Shown: in pieces, positions 8,834-17,749 of the stretch
Layout of the letters: the number at the start of each line of letters is the position of its first letter
Numbering within the stretch: the stretch's first letter is position 1
From: JBCCXL01 sp039191605
GTDB lineage: Bacteria > Acidobacteriota > Thermoanaerobaculia > Multivoradales > JAHZIX01
DNA: 64,000 nucleotides
NCBI GenBank assembly: GCA_039191605.1
Contig: JBCCXL010000015.1
Coordinates: 105,049 to 169,048 of the forward strand
Direction: 5' to 3'
Position numbers and translations under genes: made by a program
Notes under the pieces: generated by a model
Told to the model about the DNA's origin: nothing
What the model saw: only the letters and a program-made list of their open reading frames with translations
The model's database searches: none

Positions 8834-10615
8834 TCAGCGCAGCAGGCCGACGATCAGCAGGAGCGTGCCGAGGCCTAGGGCGAGGGTTCCGAACAGAGCC
8901 TCGCCGCCGCTGCCGAGGCTGCGCATCAGGGCACCGCTCACCAGCAGAGCGCTTCCGGCCACCAGCCAGCGCAGCGATTCCAGCCGCGCCTCGAGGCGCT
9001 GCTGGCGCCGTCGGCTAGCGGCGTCCGGGCGGGTTCTCACCGTCAGCCGGCCGGCCCGCGCGTCGCTCACCAGGTCGATGACCTCCAGCGGGAAGCGGGC
9101 GAGCTGCCGAGAGCGGCGAGAGAGGCCTTCCACCAGTCCTCCGTCGCCGAGGATCTTGGCGTAGGGACGAGCGGCGCGCCACGGGTCGAAGCGCGGGTCG
9201 AGGCTGGTGGTGAGGCCCAGCAGGAGCTCCATGGCGCGGCCGGTGAAGAGCAGGTCCACCGGCGCCTGGACCGGCGTCTCTAGCAGCAGGGAGCCGAATT
9301 CCTTCATCAGCGAGGGCGCGGCGTCCAGGGCCGCGGTGTTCAGCTTGCCGATGTCCACTCCCCAGATTCGATCCAGGATCACCGCTACTGCCTCTTCCAG
9401 GGACTCGAGATCCGCTCCCGGGAGCAGCAGGCCGGCGTCGGAGAGGGCCCTCACTACCTGCGCCGGGTCCCGCTGGATGAGGCCCAGGGCGTAGCGCCGC
9501 AGGCTGTCCCGCAGGTGGGGAGGGATGGTGGTCATCATGCCGAAATCGATGAACACCACCCGAAATTCGCGCTGATCGACCTTCGGCACCTCTTCCCCGG
9601 GCTGGAAGGCCTGGCGCCCGGCGGCTCGCTCTTGTGCGGTGGGCAGGGGGCGCAGGAAGAGGTTGCCGGGGTGGGGGTCGGCGTGGATCAAATCGTGGCG
9701 GAAGAGCTGCTCGAGGTAGAGCTGAAAGAGAGTTTGGGCGACCTCGGCGGGGTCGATGCCGGCGGCCAGCAGCGGCTCTCTCTGGGCCGGGAGAAAGGCC
9801 ACGTTGCTCTCGATCAGGGTGCTGCGGGTGGTGAAGCCGGAAAGGATCTCCGGAACCTCCACCCGAGGGTCGTCGGCGAAGGCGTCGCGGAAGTGCTCGG
9901 TGTTGCTGGCCTCCAGCCGTAGATCCAGCTCTCGCCGGGTAGTGGCGGCAAATTCTTCTGCCATGGCTTCGAGATCGGCGCGACGGGCGATGGCCTTCCA
10001 GCGCTTGAGCCAGCGCACCGCCAGCGAGACGGCGGCGAGATCCGTCTCTACCAGGATCTCGATTCGCGGTCGCAGGACCTTGATCACCGCGGCGCTCGGC
10101 TGGGTTGTTTCCGATGGGGCGGTTTCTGATGGAGCTTCTTCCGACGGTGCTCCATCTTGCTGCAGCAGCTCCGGGCGGAGGCGCACCGAGTGCACCTGAG
10201 CCAGGGAGGCGGCGCCCAGGGGGTGGCGCTCGATGGCGGCGAAGATCTCCCCCGGGGGCCGTCCATAGGCCTCTTCGATTCGTTCCAGGACCTTGTCGAA
10301 GTCTTCCGGGGGAACCTCGTCCCGCAGGCCCGAGAGCTCGTCGACGATGGCCTCCGGCAGCACGTCCACCCGGGTGCTGAGGTATTGACCGAGCTTGATG
10401 AGAACACCGCCGAGGTCCACCGCGAGGGTGCGGAATTCCCGGGCTCGGCGCTGCCAGCGGGGGAGGGGGTCGGAGCGCAGGGCGCGCAGCAGCGGGAGGC
10501 GCAGAATCACCTCCCACCACAGGGCGTGGACCAGGGTTCGCAGGATGAAGCCGCGGATCCGCCGGTAGCGTCGGGTGTCCATCGGCGGGGAGGGTTGGGG
10601 GGAGGTGCTGCTCAC
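8834..10615 (-). CDS. ABC1/AarF/UbiB-family atypical kinase
   Basis: 593 residues from a GTG at 10615; an in-frame ATG at 10582 is an alternative. Family proteins are ATP-binding kinase-like proteins tied to isoprenoid quinone biosynthesis. Seen: the signature KxGQ (K74, Q77), an alanine-rich loop LGAASLAQVH (residues 133-142), the catalytic-loop HADPHPGN (D313, N318), the metal-binding IDFG, and two C-terminal hydrophobic helices that would anchor it in the inner membrane. A short EAPSETAPSET repeat (residues 160-170) lies between the alanine loop and the next beta strand and is unusual for the family. No ubi/men genes are nearby, so quinone type cannot be inferred. Confidence 0.9.
   Translation of the reverse strand: MSSTSPQPSPPMDTRRYRRIRGFILRTLVHALWWEVILRLPLLRALRSDPLPRWQRRAREFRTLAVDLGGVLIKLGQYLSTRVDVLPEAIVDELSGLRDEVPPEDFDKVLERIEEAYGRPPGEIFAAIERHPLGAASLAQVHSVRLRPELLQQDGAPSEEAPSETAPSETTQPSAAVIKVLRPRIEILVETDLAAVSLAVRWLKRWKAIARRADLEAMAEEFAATTRRELDLRLEASNTEHFRDAFADDPRVEVPEILSGFTTRSTLIESNVAFLPAQREPLLAAGIDPAEVAQTLFQLYLEQLFRHDLIHADPHPGNLFLRPLPTAQERAAGRQAFQPGEEVPKVDQREFRVVFIDFGMMTTIPPHLRDSLRRYALGLIQRDPAQVVRALSDAGLLLPGADLESLEEAVAVILDRIWGVDIGKLNTAALDAAPSLMKEFGSLLLETPVQAPVDLLFTGRAMELLLGLTTSLDPRFDPWRAARPYAKILGDGGLVEGLSRRSRQLARFPLEVIDLVSDARAGRLTVRTRPDAASRRRQQRLEARLESLRWLVAGSALLVSGALMRSLGSGGEALFGTLALGLGTLLLIVGLLR
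10110..10154. repeat. 15-bp in-frame tandem repeat in the UbiB-like gene
   Basis: Three 15-bp units (tccgatggggcggtt, tctgatggagcttct, tccgacggtgctcca) encode the Ala-Pro-Ser-Glu repeat of the kinase on the minus strand. Confidence 0.75.
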
Positions 10616-10981
10616 CTCTGGTTCTTACCACGTTCCGCCGCTTCTTGGTGCGGAGATTCCGCCCTTGGCGCCGGCAAGGCGGCGAGCCTGTGACAGCTCC
10701 GCCACAGGGGCGTCGCAGGGCCCGTGGTAGCGTTCGCCGTCGAAGGTGCTGGATCTTTCCGAGGATTCAGCATCGACGCCCCACCGCCAGTGAGATCCCC
10801 CTCTTCAAGTGATGCAGCGTTCCTCGGCTGAACCCGGCTGCCGGCCCGTGGTGCTACCCGTCGAGAGCCCGACGTGCCGAGGCCCGTCGCCCTGCCGAGA
10901 GCCCGGGATCTGCTGCCTGCGCTCGGGGAAGACTTCTTCCTCCGGCGCCTCTCCACCTCTACCGCATCCGGAGACTCGTCC
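10616..10981. promoter_or_regulatory. Divergent spacer upstream of the UbiB-like kinase and a secreted protein
   Basis: 366 bases. A rightward frame is open from 10874, but the signal peptide begins at ATG 10982. A repeated gccgagagcccg-like motif is visible around 10865-10905. No clear promoter or hairpin recognised. Confidence 0.3.
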
Positions 10982-12121
10982 ATGGCTCCTTTCTCTCTCC
11001 TTCCACCGACACTCTCTAGGCGAGCCCTTTCGCAGCGGCTGACGGTGGCTTCGACCGCCGCGGCTCTCTGCCTCCTGATTGCTCTCTTCGGTCTGGCCCC
11101 TAGCGCGCTAGCTCAAGACGGCGGCGCCGTGGTTGCGGCGGATGATGCGGTGGTGGGGGAAGTGGTGCGGATGCTGGACGGCGGCGTGTCCGTCACCATC
11201 ATCTCCGCCTGGCTGGAGACCGGAGAGCGTCGTTTCGGCCCCCTCTCTCCCAACGACCTCCTGGCTCTGACGGGAGCACCGGCCCCGGAGGAGCTGATTC
11301 GCTGGCTGCTGGAAAACGCCCAGGAGGCCTCGGCACCGCCTCCCGCGCCGACTCCAGAGCCTGCGCCGGCTCCGGCGACGCCTGCTCCGGAACCTGCTCC
11401 AGAGCCAGCTCCGACGACGCCAATCCCCGGGACGCCAGCGCCCGTGACGCCAACTCCGACGGCCCCTAACCCGGCCTCGCAGCCGGCGGCCTCGTCGGCC
11501 GCAGCCGATGGTCTCGTTCCGGTGGAGTTCCGGGTGCGCTACTCGCCGCTGCCGGACGAGGACGAGGATCCTCCCTACCTCTTCGTCTACCTCGCCGGGC
11601 AGGTGCTGACCTCGGCGGATCCCTCCGGCCTGCTCACTCCCCGCGGGCTGGAGTTCCGCCACCGGGTGCCGCCGGGGCGCCACGAGGTGCGGATCCTGGC
11701 GGAGATCCATGAGAAGGACGGGGACGAGTGGATTCACGAGGCGAGGGTGCTCGAGCGCCTGCTGATTCTCGACGTGCTCCCCGGGGAGCCCTGGATCGCC
11801 GAGCTGGAGATCACCGAGCCTCGTTTTTCCCTCGACGGAGGCGCGAAGCTGGAGTGGCGGGTGTTCCGCGGCACCGAGGTGCGGGCGGAGGAAGACACCA
11901 ACGTTCCGCTGCTCTCCTCCTGGCCCTACCTCTGCGAGGATGTGCAGATCACCTACGCCAACGACAAGGGCAAGGTGGCTCGGTCCCAGCGCTGGAAGCT
12001 GGACGATTGCGTGCGCTGGCCGACGCTGTGGACCGGTACCCCCGACGCCGCCGGTCGCGACGAAGTGCTCGCCGTGATGGAGCGCTACGGCTACCGGCCG
12101 GTGCCGGCAGATACTCGCTGA
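10982..12121 (+). CDS. Secreted protein with Pro/Ala/Glu-rich linker, unknown function
   Basis: 379 residues from ATG 10982, chosen because it starts a good signal peptide: an Arg-containing n-region, hydrophobic core and an ALA-Q cleavage site near residue 42. A small N-terminal globular part (to about residue 110) is followed by a roughly 65-residue linker of PAPxPEP-type repeats. The C-terminal domain of about 200 residues contains PYLFVYLAGQVL, a beta-rich middle and LCEDVQITYANDKGKV with a cysteine pair. The layout suggests a periplasmic or surface protein with two folded domains. I do not recognise either domain. It is monocistronic, with 13-bp repeats following the stop. Confidence 0.75.
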   Translation: MAPFSLLPPTLSRRALSQRLTVASTAAALCLLIALFGLAPSALAQDGGAVVAADDAVVGEVVRMLDGGVSVTIISAWLETGERRFGPLSPNDLLALTGAPAPEELIRWLLENAQEASAPPPAPTPEPAPAPATPAPEPAPEPAPTTPIPGTPAPVTPTPTAPNPASQPAASSAAADGLVPVEFRVRYSPLPDEDEDPPYLFVYLAGQVLTSADPSGLLTPRGLEFRHRVPPGRHEVRILAEIHEKDGDEWIHEARVLERLLILDVLPGEPWIAELEITEPRFSLDGGAKLEWRVFRGTEVRAEEDTNVPLLSSWPYLCEDVQITYANDKGKVARSQRWKLDDCVRWPTLWTGTPDAAGRDEVLAVMERYGYRPVPADTR

Positions 12122-12131
12122 CCAGTCTCGC

Positions 12132-12170
12132 TGGCTGGCCGTGCTGGTTGGCCGTGCTGGCTGGCCTTCA
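12132..12170. repeat. 13-bp imperfect tandem repeat shortly after a stop codon
   Basis: Three 13-bp units (tggctggccgtgc, tggttggccgtgc, tggctggccttca) start 11 bases after the secreted-protein stop. Confidence 0.75.
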
Positions 12171-12338
12171 ACTCAGCGCATCTGCGGGTGCGAGACTCTC
12201 TGACGGCCCCGGCAGTCTCCGCTTCCGGGGCCGCGGTGTGTTTGGCCGAAGTCAGCTAGGTCGGGATGGAGGGATGGACTGGGTCCGGTCGCCGAAGCCG
12301 GGGTCTGGTCTCTGCTCAGGCTTGTTGTGCGTAGGCCG

Positions 12339-13085
12339 TCACGGGGCCCAGTAGAGATCCAGGTGGTCGCCGGCGTTGTCCAGCACCGCGCGGATGGGGT
12401 ACTCCTTGGCCGGGCCTCCCAGAGAGGCGCGGTGCAGCACCTTGCGCTTCGCTTCACCGGTGACGTGGAGCACTACCGCCCGACTGCGACAGAGGGGAGC
12501 GAGGGTCAGGCTGAGCCGGGCGTGGGGAGCCCGCGGCGGAATGGAGGCGATGCACAGGCGGTGAGTATCGAGGTCGAGGGCGGCGTTGAGCTCGGTAGTG
12601 TGAGGGAAGAGGGAGGCGGTATGTCCGTCGAGGCCCATGCCCAGCACTACGAAATCGAAGGGGCGGGGGACCTGCACCAGGGCCTCTTCGGTGGCCTGGA
12701 CCCCTTCCTCGGGGGTGGGCTCCACGTTCTTCAGCGGCACGAAGCGAGCATCCCGGGCCTGATCCTGGAGCAGATGCTCGCGGATCAGGCGCTCGTTGGA
12801 GTCGGCATGATCCGGCGAGACCCAGCGTTCGTCGGCGAGGGTGACCCACACGTTGTGCCACGACAGTTCTCGGCGCCGCAGCTCGGTGAAGTAGGGCACC
12901 GGAGTCGAGCCACCGGAGATCACGAGGCTGGCTTCCCCTCGGGTCTCGAGAGCGGCCTGCAGCTCCTGAATCGTGCGATCCGCCAGGGCGTTGGCGAGCT
13001 GTGTGGTGTCGTCGTAGAGATGACTCTCACGAAAGCGCCGCTGAACCTTGGGTCTGCGTCGCCGCCTGCGTTCCTTTCGTGCCAT
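12339..13085 (-). CDS. pgl: 6-phosphogluconolactonase
   Basis: 248 residues from ATG 13085. Hydrolyses 6-phosphogluconolactone, the product of the adjacent zwf enzyme. DevB/Pgl-type motifs: ISGGSTPVPYF (phosphate binding), LADERWV, and GMGLDGHTASLFP with the catalytic His. Length fits the family. The first 15 residues are an Arg/Lys-rich tail (MARKERRRRRRPK), longer and more basic than usual. Last gene of the leftward eda-zwf-pgl set, 45 bp after zwf. Confidence 0.93.
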   Translation of the reverse strand: MARKERRRRRRPKVQRRFRESHLYDDTTQLANALADRTIQELQAALETRGEASLVISGGSTPVPYFTELRRRELSWHNVWVTLADERWVSPDHADSNERLIREHLLQDQARDARFVPLKNVEPTPEEGVQATEEALVQVPRPFDFVVLGMGLDGHTASLFPHTTELNAALDLDTHRLCIASIPPRAPHARLSLTLAPLCRSRAVVLHVTGEAKRKVLHRASLGGPAKEYPIRAVLDNAGDHLDLYWAP

Positions 13086-13100
13086 GGTCCTAGAGTACCC

Positions 13101-13139
13101 TTCTTCAGACGTCCTTCTCAGATTTCCCGCTCAGACGAC
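13101..13139. repeat. 13-bp imperfect tandem repeat across the zwf stop codon
   Basis: Three 13-bp units (ttcttcagacgtc, cttctcagatttc, ccgctcagacgac). The third contains the zwf stop (TGA on the minus strand, 13131-13133), so a TGA recurs in each unit. Confidence 0.75.
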
Positions 13140-14627
13140 CTGCTCGTACCAATTGCGTTCATCCCGCAGCACTAGGGTGATGGCCTCCGCCGGACCCCAG
13201 CTGCCGGCGCTGTAGATGCGTGGCGCCTCCCCCCGCTCCTTCCAGCCGTCGAGAATCGGCTCGATCCAGCGCCACGCGGCCTCTACCTCATCGCGGTGCA
13301 TGAACAGGGTCGCGTTGCCCCGCAGCACGTCCAGCAGCAGGCGCTCGTAGGCCCGGGGCGTGCGCTCGTCGAAAGTATCCGCCAGGTTGAGGTTGAGATG
13401 CACCCGCTTGAGGCGCAGCCGAACGCCGGGCTTTTTGACCATCAGAGCCAGCTTGATGCTTTCGTCCGGCTGCAGCCGGATCACCAGGCGGTTGTCGTGG
13501 AGAGCGCCCGCCGGACTACCGAAAAGGTTGTGGGGCAGGGTCTTGAACTGAATGACGATCTCCGAGACTCGATGCCCCATGGCTTTGCCGGTGCGCAGAT
13601 AGAAGGGCACTCCCGCCCAGCGCCAATTGTCCACCTCCGCCTTCAGCGCGACGAAGGTCTCGGTGCGGGAGCTCGGCCGAATATCCTCTTCCTCCAGATA
13701 TCCCCCCACCGACTTGCCGTCGATGATCCCCGGTCGGTACTGCCCGCGAACCGTCTTGTGGGCGATATCGTCCCGACTCATCGGCCGCAGCGCCCGCAGC
13801 ACCTTGATCTTCTCCTGGCGAATGAAGTCCTGCTCGAGACGGCTGGGGGGCTCCATGGCGGTGAGGCACAGCAGCTGGAGGATGTGGTTTTGCACCATGT
13901 CCCGCAGCGCCCCGGCGTGGTCGTAATAGCCGCCCCGGCCCTCGACCCCGAGGGTTTCGGCGACGGTGATTTGGACATGATCGATGTGGCTGGAATTCCA
14001 CATCGGCTCGAAAAGGGCGTTGGCGAAGCGCAGCGAGATGAGGTTCTGGACGGTCTCTTTGCCGAGGTAGTGATCGATGCGGTAGATCTGAGTCTCGGCG
14101 AAGACCTCGCCGACGGCGGTGTTGATGGCGGAGGCGGAGGCCAGATCGTGGCCGATGGGCTTCTCCAACACGATGCGCGAGGTGTCGTCGATCAGGCCAG
14201 CCTCGGCGATGGCTCGGCTGATGGTGCCGTAGAGATTGGGCGGAGTGGCGAGGTAGAAGACCCGGGTGCGGGACGTTCCGCCGTCGTCGTCCAGCACCGT
14301 ACGCAGGCCGCCGAGGCTCTCGATATTGGCCGCGTCGACGGCGAGATAGTGCAGCCTCTCGGCGAAGCTGCTCCAATCCTCCGCGGTGAAGTCGCCGGGG
14401 GAGACGTGCTGTCGACAGCTCTTCTCCAGATCTTGGAGGAATTGCTCGCGGGTAGTCTCCTCTCGGGCGACGGCGACGATGCGGCCGGTTTCCGGCAGGT
14501 CGTCGTGGCGGTGGAGGTAGTAGAGAGCCGGCAGCAGCTTGCGGTGAGCGAGGTCACCGGTACCGCCGACCACGACCATGTCGAAGGGCTCCGAGTGATG
14601 GGAGGCAGAGGAGGCGCTGTGGCTCAT
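13131..14627 (-). CDS. zwf: Glucose-6-phosphate 1-dehydrogenase
   Basis: 498 residues from ATG 14627; the frame reaches a TTG at 14654, but the ATG has a GAGGA site just upstream. Oxidises glucose-6-phosphate to the lactone, first step of the oxidative pentose-phosphate and Entner-Doudoroff routes. Motifs: VVGGTGDLAHRKLLPAL (nucleotide binding), LEKPIGHDL, and RIDHYLGKE with the catalytic histidine and the G6PD signature. Full length. Second gene of eda-zwf-pgl, 113 bp after eda with a 17-bp repeat in the gap. Confidence 0.96.
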   Translation of the reverse strand: MSHSASSASHHSEPFDMVVVGGTGDLAHRKLLPALYYLHRHDDLPETGRIVAVAREETTREQFLQDLEKSCRQHVSPGDFTAEDWSSFAERLHYLAVDAANIESLGGLRTVLDDDGGTSRTRVFYLATPPNLYGTISRAIAEAGLIDDTSRIVLEKPIGHDLASASAINTAVGEVFAETQIYRIDHYLGKETVQNLISLRFANALFEPMWNSSHIDHVQITVAETLGVEGRGGYYDHAGALRDMVQNHILQLLCLTAMEPPSRLEQDFIRQEKIKVLRALRPMSRDDIAHKTVRGQYRPGIIDGKSVGGYLEEEDIRPSSRTETFVALKAEVDNWRWAGVPFYLRTGKAMGHRVSEIVIQFKTLPHNLFGSPAGALHDNRLVIRLQPDESIKLALMVKKPGVRLRLKRVHLNLNLADTFDERTPRAYERLLLDVLRGNATLFMHRDEVEAAWRWIEPILDGWKERGEAPRIYSAGSWGPAEAITLVLRDERNWYEQVV

Positions 14628-14682
14628 GGGGTCCTCGGCAAGAGATCGCTGCAACGAGCGATCCTGATCGTCAGGCCGTCAT

Positions 14683-14743
14683 CGTTGGATACCGGATGTC
14701 GTTGGATTACGAGCGGCGTTGGATGCTGGGCTTCTTTGGATCA
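14683..14743. repeat. 17-bp-period tandem repeat beginning at the eda stop codon
   Basis: The octamer cgttggat (last copy ctttggat) starts at 14683, 14700, 14717 and 14734, an exact 17-bp period. The final copy abuts the eda stop codon (14741-14743, read on the minus strand). The bases between octamers are less conserved. Confidence 0.8.
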
Positions 14744-15397
14744 CGGGAAGTCGGTGGGCGCGCCGGAGCCGGTGCTGCGGGGCAGGCCCGAGGCGTCCCG
14801 GGCGAGCTCTCGGATCTGATCCCACCGCCCCTCGGCGACGGCGTCCTTGGGAGCGACCCACGAGCCGCCGACGCAGGGGACATAGGGAAGAGTCAGGTAC
14901 TCCCGGAAGCTCTCGCGACCGATGCCCCCGGTGGGGCAGAAGACGAGATCTGGAAGCGGTCCGTGGAGAGCCTTGAGAAAGCCCACGCCCCCCGCGACCT
15001 TCGCCGGGAAGAGCTTGAGGGCGTGAAAACCCAAGGCCCGCGCCGCCATCGCTTCCGAGGGGGTCATGATTCCCGGCAGCAGCGGGAGGCCATCTTCCGA
15101 GGCCGCTCGGGCGAGATCTTCGGTGAGCCCCGGAGAGACGGCGAAGCGCCCTCCCGCGGCTCGCACCATCGAGAGATCCACCGGGCGCGTGACGGTGCCG
15201 GCGCCCACCACCGCCTCGGGGACTTCGCTCACGATGCGCCGGATTGATTCCAGGGCGGCATCGGTGCGCAGGGTGACTTCGAGCACTCGCAGGCCGCCGC
15301 CGACCAAGGCCTGGGCCAGCGGCACCGCATCGTCCGCCCGGCGGATGGTGAGGACGGGAATGACCGGGGAGAGGGAGAGGATCTGGTGGATGTCCAT
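14741..15397 (-). CDS. eda: 2-dehydro-3-deoxy-phosphogluconate (KDPG) aldolase
   Basis: 218 residues from ATG 15397; the open frame extends to 15541 but upstream is low-complexity Arg-rich sequence, and MDIHQILSLSPVIPVL is a typical Eda start. Cleaves KDPG to pyruvate and glyceraldehyde-3-phosphate. Class I aldolase motifs: GGLRVLEVTLRT with the proton-shuttle Glu, VGAGTV, FALK-type GFHALKLFPA with the Schiff-base lysine K128, and FCPTGGI. First gene of the leftward Entner-Doudoroff set, divergent from edd across a 345-bp spacer. Confidence 0.95.
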   Translation of the reverse strand: MDIHQILSLSPVIPVLTIRRADDAVPLAQALVGGGLRVLEVTLRTDAALESIRRIVSEVPEAVVGAGTVTRPVDLSMVRAAGGRFAVSPGLTEDLARAASEDGLPLLPGIMTPSEAMAARALGFHALKLFPAKVAGGVGFLKALHGPLPDLVFCPTGGIGRESFREYLTLPYVPCVGGSWVAPKDAVAEGRWDQIRELARDASGLPRSTGSGAPTDFP

Positions 15398-15742
15398 GGT
15401 GGCTTTGGGGGGCGGTCGTTCGGGGTTTGGAATAGCGCGCCTTGGCTGCTGCTCGTGGCGTCGGTGCTGCTGGAGGCTTCTTCGGCCGTCGACCGCTTGC
15501 CTTCGGCCGTTGGCGCGCGAATGGGGGGCCGGAGAGCCCATTCAAGGAAGTCGGATTTGGTAGAGGCGGCCAGGGTCGGTAGTCGGTTGGGTGATGGCTG
15601 AATCGAGGGTGTCTCGACCGATGGTTCAGCATTCGTCGCCTTCGAGGCGTAGGCTGTATTGTGACTTATTTGTTCAACTTTTGTACAAATTTATTCAACG
15701 GTGCGGATGGGGGATCTTTGGACAGGCTGATACTATGATCTC
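15398..15742. promoter_or_regulatory. Divergent eda/edd control region with an AT-rich palindromic box
   Basis: 345 bases separating eda and edd. Most is GC-rich, but 15655-15700 is strikingly AT-rich. It holds an 8-bp palindrome ttgtacaa (15681-15688) flanked by near-direct copies ttgttcaac (15670-15678) and ttattcaac (15691-15699). The symmetry and position, about 45 bp upstream of edd, suit an operator for a sugar-acid responsive regulator. No regulator gene is adjacent, and the box is not a convincing HexR or GntR consensus by eye. Confidence 0.5.
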
Positions 15743-17650
15743 ATGAGCTCGATCGATGCCAGCGTCCATTCTGTCCTCCGCGGGGTGACCGAGAGGGTCG
15801 TCCAGCGCAGCCGCGCACCGCGACTCGCCTACCTGGATCGCGTTCATCGCGCGGCGGAAGAGGGAGTGCGTCGCCAGCGCCTCTCCTGCTCCAACCTGGC
15901 CCATGGGTTCGCCGCTTGTGGCCACGACGATAAGACGGCCCTCGCCGGCTCCACCCAGGTCAATCTAGGGATCGTCTCCGCCTACAACGACATGTTGTCG
16001 GCTCATGAGCCCCTGGAGGACTACCCGCAGCGCATCAAGGCGGCGGCCCGAGAGGTCGGTGCGGTAGCTCAATTTGCCGGCGGAGTGCCGGCGATGTGCG
16101 ACGGGGTGACCCAGGGGCGGCCGGGCATGGAGCTCTCCCTGTTCTCCCGCGACGTCATCGCCATGTCCACCGCCGTGGCCCTCTCCCACGACATGTTCGA
16201 CGCCGCCCTCTGCCTCGGAGTGTGCGACAAGATCGTGCCGGGCCTGCTTCTCGGGGCGCTCTCCTTCGGTCATTTACCGGCCGCCTTCCTGCCGGCGGGG
16301 CCGATGCCCTCCGGGCTGCCGAATGCCGAGAAGGCGAGAATCCGCCAGCTCTATGCCGAGGGCAAAGTGGGGCGGGAGGAGCTGCTGGCGGCGGAGTCCG
16401 CCTCCTACCACTCTCCCGGCACCTGCACCTTCTACGGCACCGCCAACAGCAATCAGATGTTCATGGAGATCCTCGGTCTCCATCTTCCGGGAGCGTCCTT
16501 CGTGCCTCCGGGCACTCCCCTGCGCAACGCCGTGACCGCGGCGACGACCCAGCGGCTGGCGGCTCTCACCCGCGAAGGGGAGGAGTATACGCCCCTGGGA
16601 GAGCTGCTGGACGAGCGAGCGGTGATCAACGCCATCGTCGGCCTCCACGCCACCGGCGGGTCGACAAACCACACCATCCATCTCATCGCCATCGCCCGCG
16701 CCGCCGGGGTGGTGATCGATTGGCGGGACCTCGACGAGCTCTCCCAGGTCGTTCCCCTCCTCGCTCGGGTGTACCCCAACGGCCTGGCGGACGTGAATCA
16801 CTTCGCCGAGGCGGGGGGATTGCCCTATCTCATCGGCGAGCTTTTGGATGCCGGTCTGCTGCACCCGAACGTTCGCACCATCGCCCCCGGCGGCGGCCTC
16901 GAGCCCTATCGCCGGCCGGTGGAGCTGAAGGACGACGGCGCCGTGAGCTGGGCCGAGCCGCGGGCCGCTTCCGGCAATCTAGACATCCTGCGGCCGGCGG
17001 CGCAGCCCTTCCAGGCCCATGGCGGCCTTCGCCTGGTACAGGGAAGTCTCGGCCGTGCGGTGATCAAGACCTCGGCGTTGAAGGCCTCCCAACACCGCAT
17101 CGAAGCACCGGCCATCGTCTTCCACGATCAGGCGGAGATTCAGCGCCGCTTCGCCGCCGGAGAGCTGGATCGCGACTTCGTTGCCGTCGTCCGCTTCCAG
17201 GGGCCGAGGGCCAACGGCATGCCCGAGCTTCACAAGCTCATGCCTCCCCTCGGCGTTCTCCAGGATCGCGGCTACCGGGTCGCCCTGGTCACCGACGGGC
17301 GACTTTCCGGCGCCTCTGGCAAGGTCCCCGCTGCCATTCACGTGACCCCCGAAGCCCTCTGCGACGGCCCCCTCGGGAAAGTGCGAGACGGTGACCTCAT
17401 CGTCCTAGACGCCGAAGCCGGCCGCCTCGAGGCCCTCGTCGATGCCGAAGAATGGGCCGCCCGCCCCATTGCTACCGCCGACCTGAGCGCCAACATCTTC
17501 GGCCTCGGCCGCGAGCTCTTCCAGGTCTTCCGCCACATCGCCACCGGAGCCGAGCAGGGTGCCCTCTCCTTCGGTTTATCGGACGAGGTGGAAGATCAGA
17601 GCGAAGCACCTACAGGAGAGCGGGCTGAGGCTTTCTTTGCCTTTCGATGA
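15743..17650 (+). CDS. edd: 6-phosphogluconate dehydratase
   Basis: 635 residues from ATG 15743. Dehydrates 6-phosphogluconate to KDPG, the defining Entner-Doudoroff step. IlvD/Edd family: three putative Fe-S cysteines in FAACGHDD, PAMCDGVTQG and PGTCTFYGTANS, plus LHATGGSTNHTIH and the C-terminal GRLSGASGKVPAAIHV. Length is slightly above the E. coli enzyme. The last 33 codons (17549-17650) have a diverged second copy at 21013-21114, marking the edge of a duplicated or inserted segment. With eda, zwf and pgl it completes the pathway within 5.3 kb. Confidence 0.96.
   Translation: MSSIDASVHSVLRGVTERVVQRSRAPRLAYLDRVHRAAEEGVRRQRLSCSNLAHGFAACGHDDKTALAGSTQVNLGIVSAYNDMLSAHEPLEDYPQRIKAAAREVGAVAQFAGGVPAMCDGVTQGRPGMELSLFSRDVIAMSTAVALSHDMFDAALCLGVCDKIVPGLLLGALSFGHLPAAFLPAGPMPSGLPNAEKARIRQLYAEGKVGREELLAAESASYHSPGTCTFYGTANSNQMFMEILGLHLPGASFVPPGTPLRNAVTAATTQRLAALTREGEEYTPLGELLDERAVINAIVGLHATGGSTNHTIHLIAIARAAGVVIDWRDLDELSQVVPLLARVYPNGLADVNHFAEAGGLPYLIGELLDAGLLHPNVRTIAPGGGLEPYRRPVELKDDGAVSWAEPRAASGNLDILRPAAQPFQAHGGLRLVQGSLGRAVIKTSALKASQHRIEAPAIVFHDQAEIQRRFAAGELDRDFVAVVRFQGPRANGMPELHKLMPPLGVLQDRGYRVALVTDGRLSGASGKVPAAIHVTPEALCDGPLGKVRDGDLIVLDAEAGRLEALVDAEEWAARPIATADLSANIFGLGRELFQVFRHIATGAEQGALSFGLSDEVEDQSEAPTGERAEAFFAFR
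17549..17650 (+). repeat. edd 3' end, left copy of a 102-bp direct repeat
   Basis: The final 102 bases of edd, including its stop, recur at 21013-21114. By hand count 82 of 102 bases and 27 of 33 residues match. The two copies bracket the first secreted-protein/metalloprotease pair. Confidence 0.85.
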
Positions 17651-17749
17651 AAACTGCCCTAAGCTGCAAATGATTGCATGCTCGGGAACCTTATCAATGC
17701 CCTTAGAATGCCTTCTGCAAATTTGGCAGATTTCGAGAAGAAGTGACGT

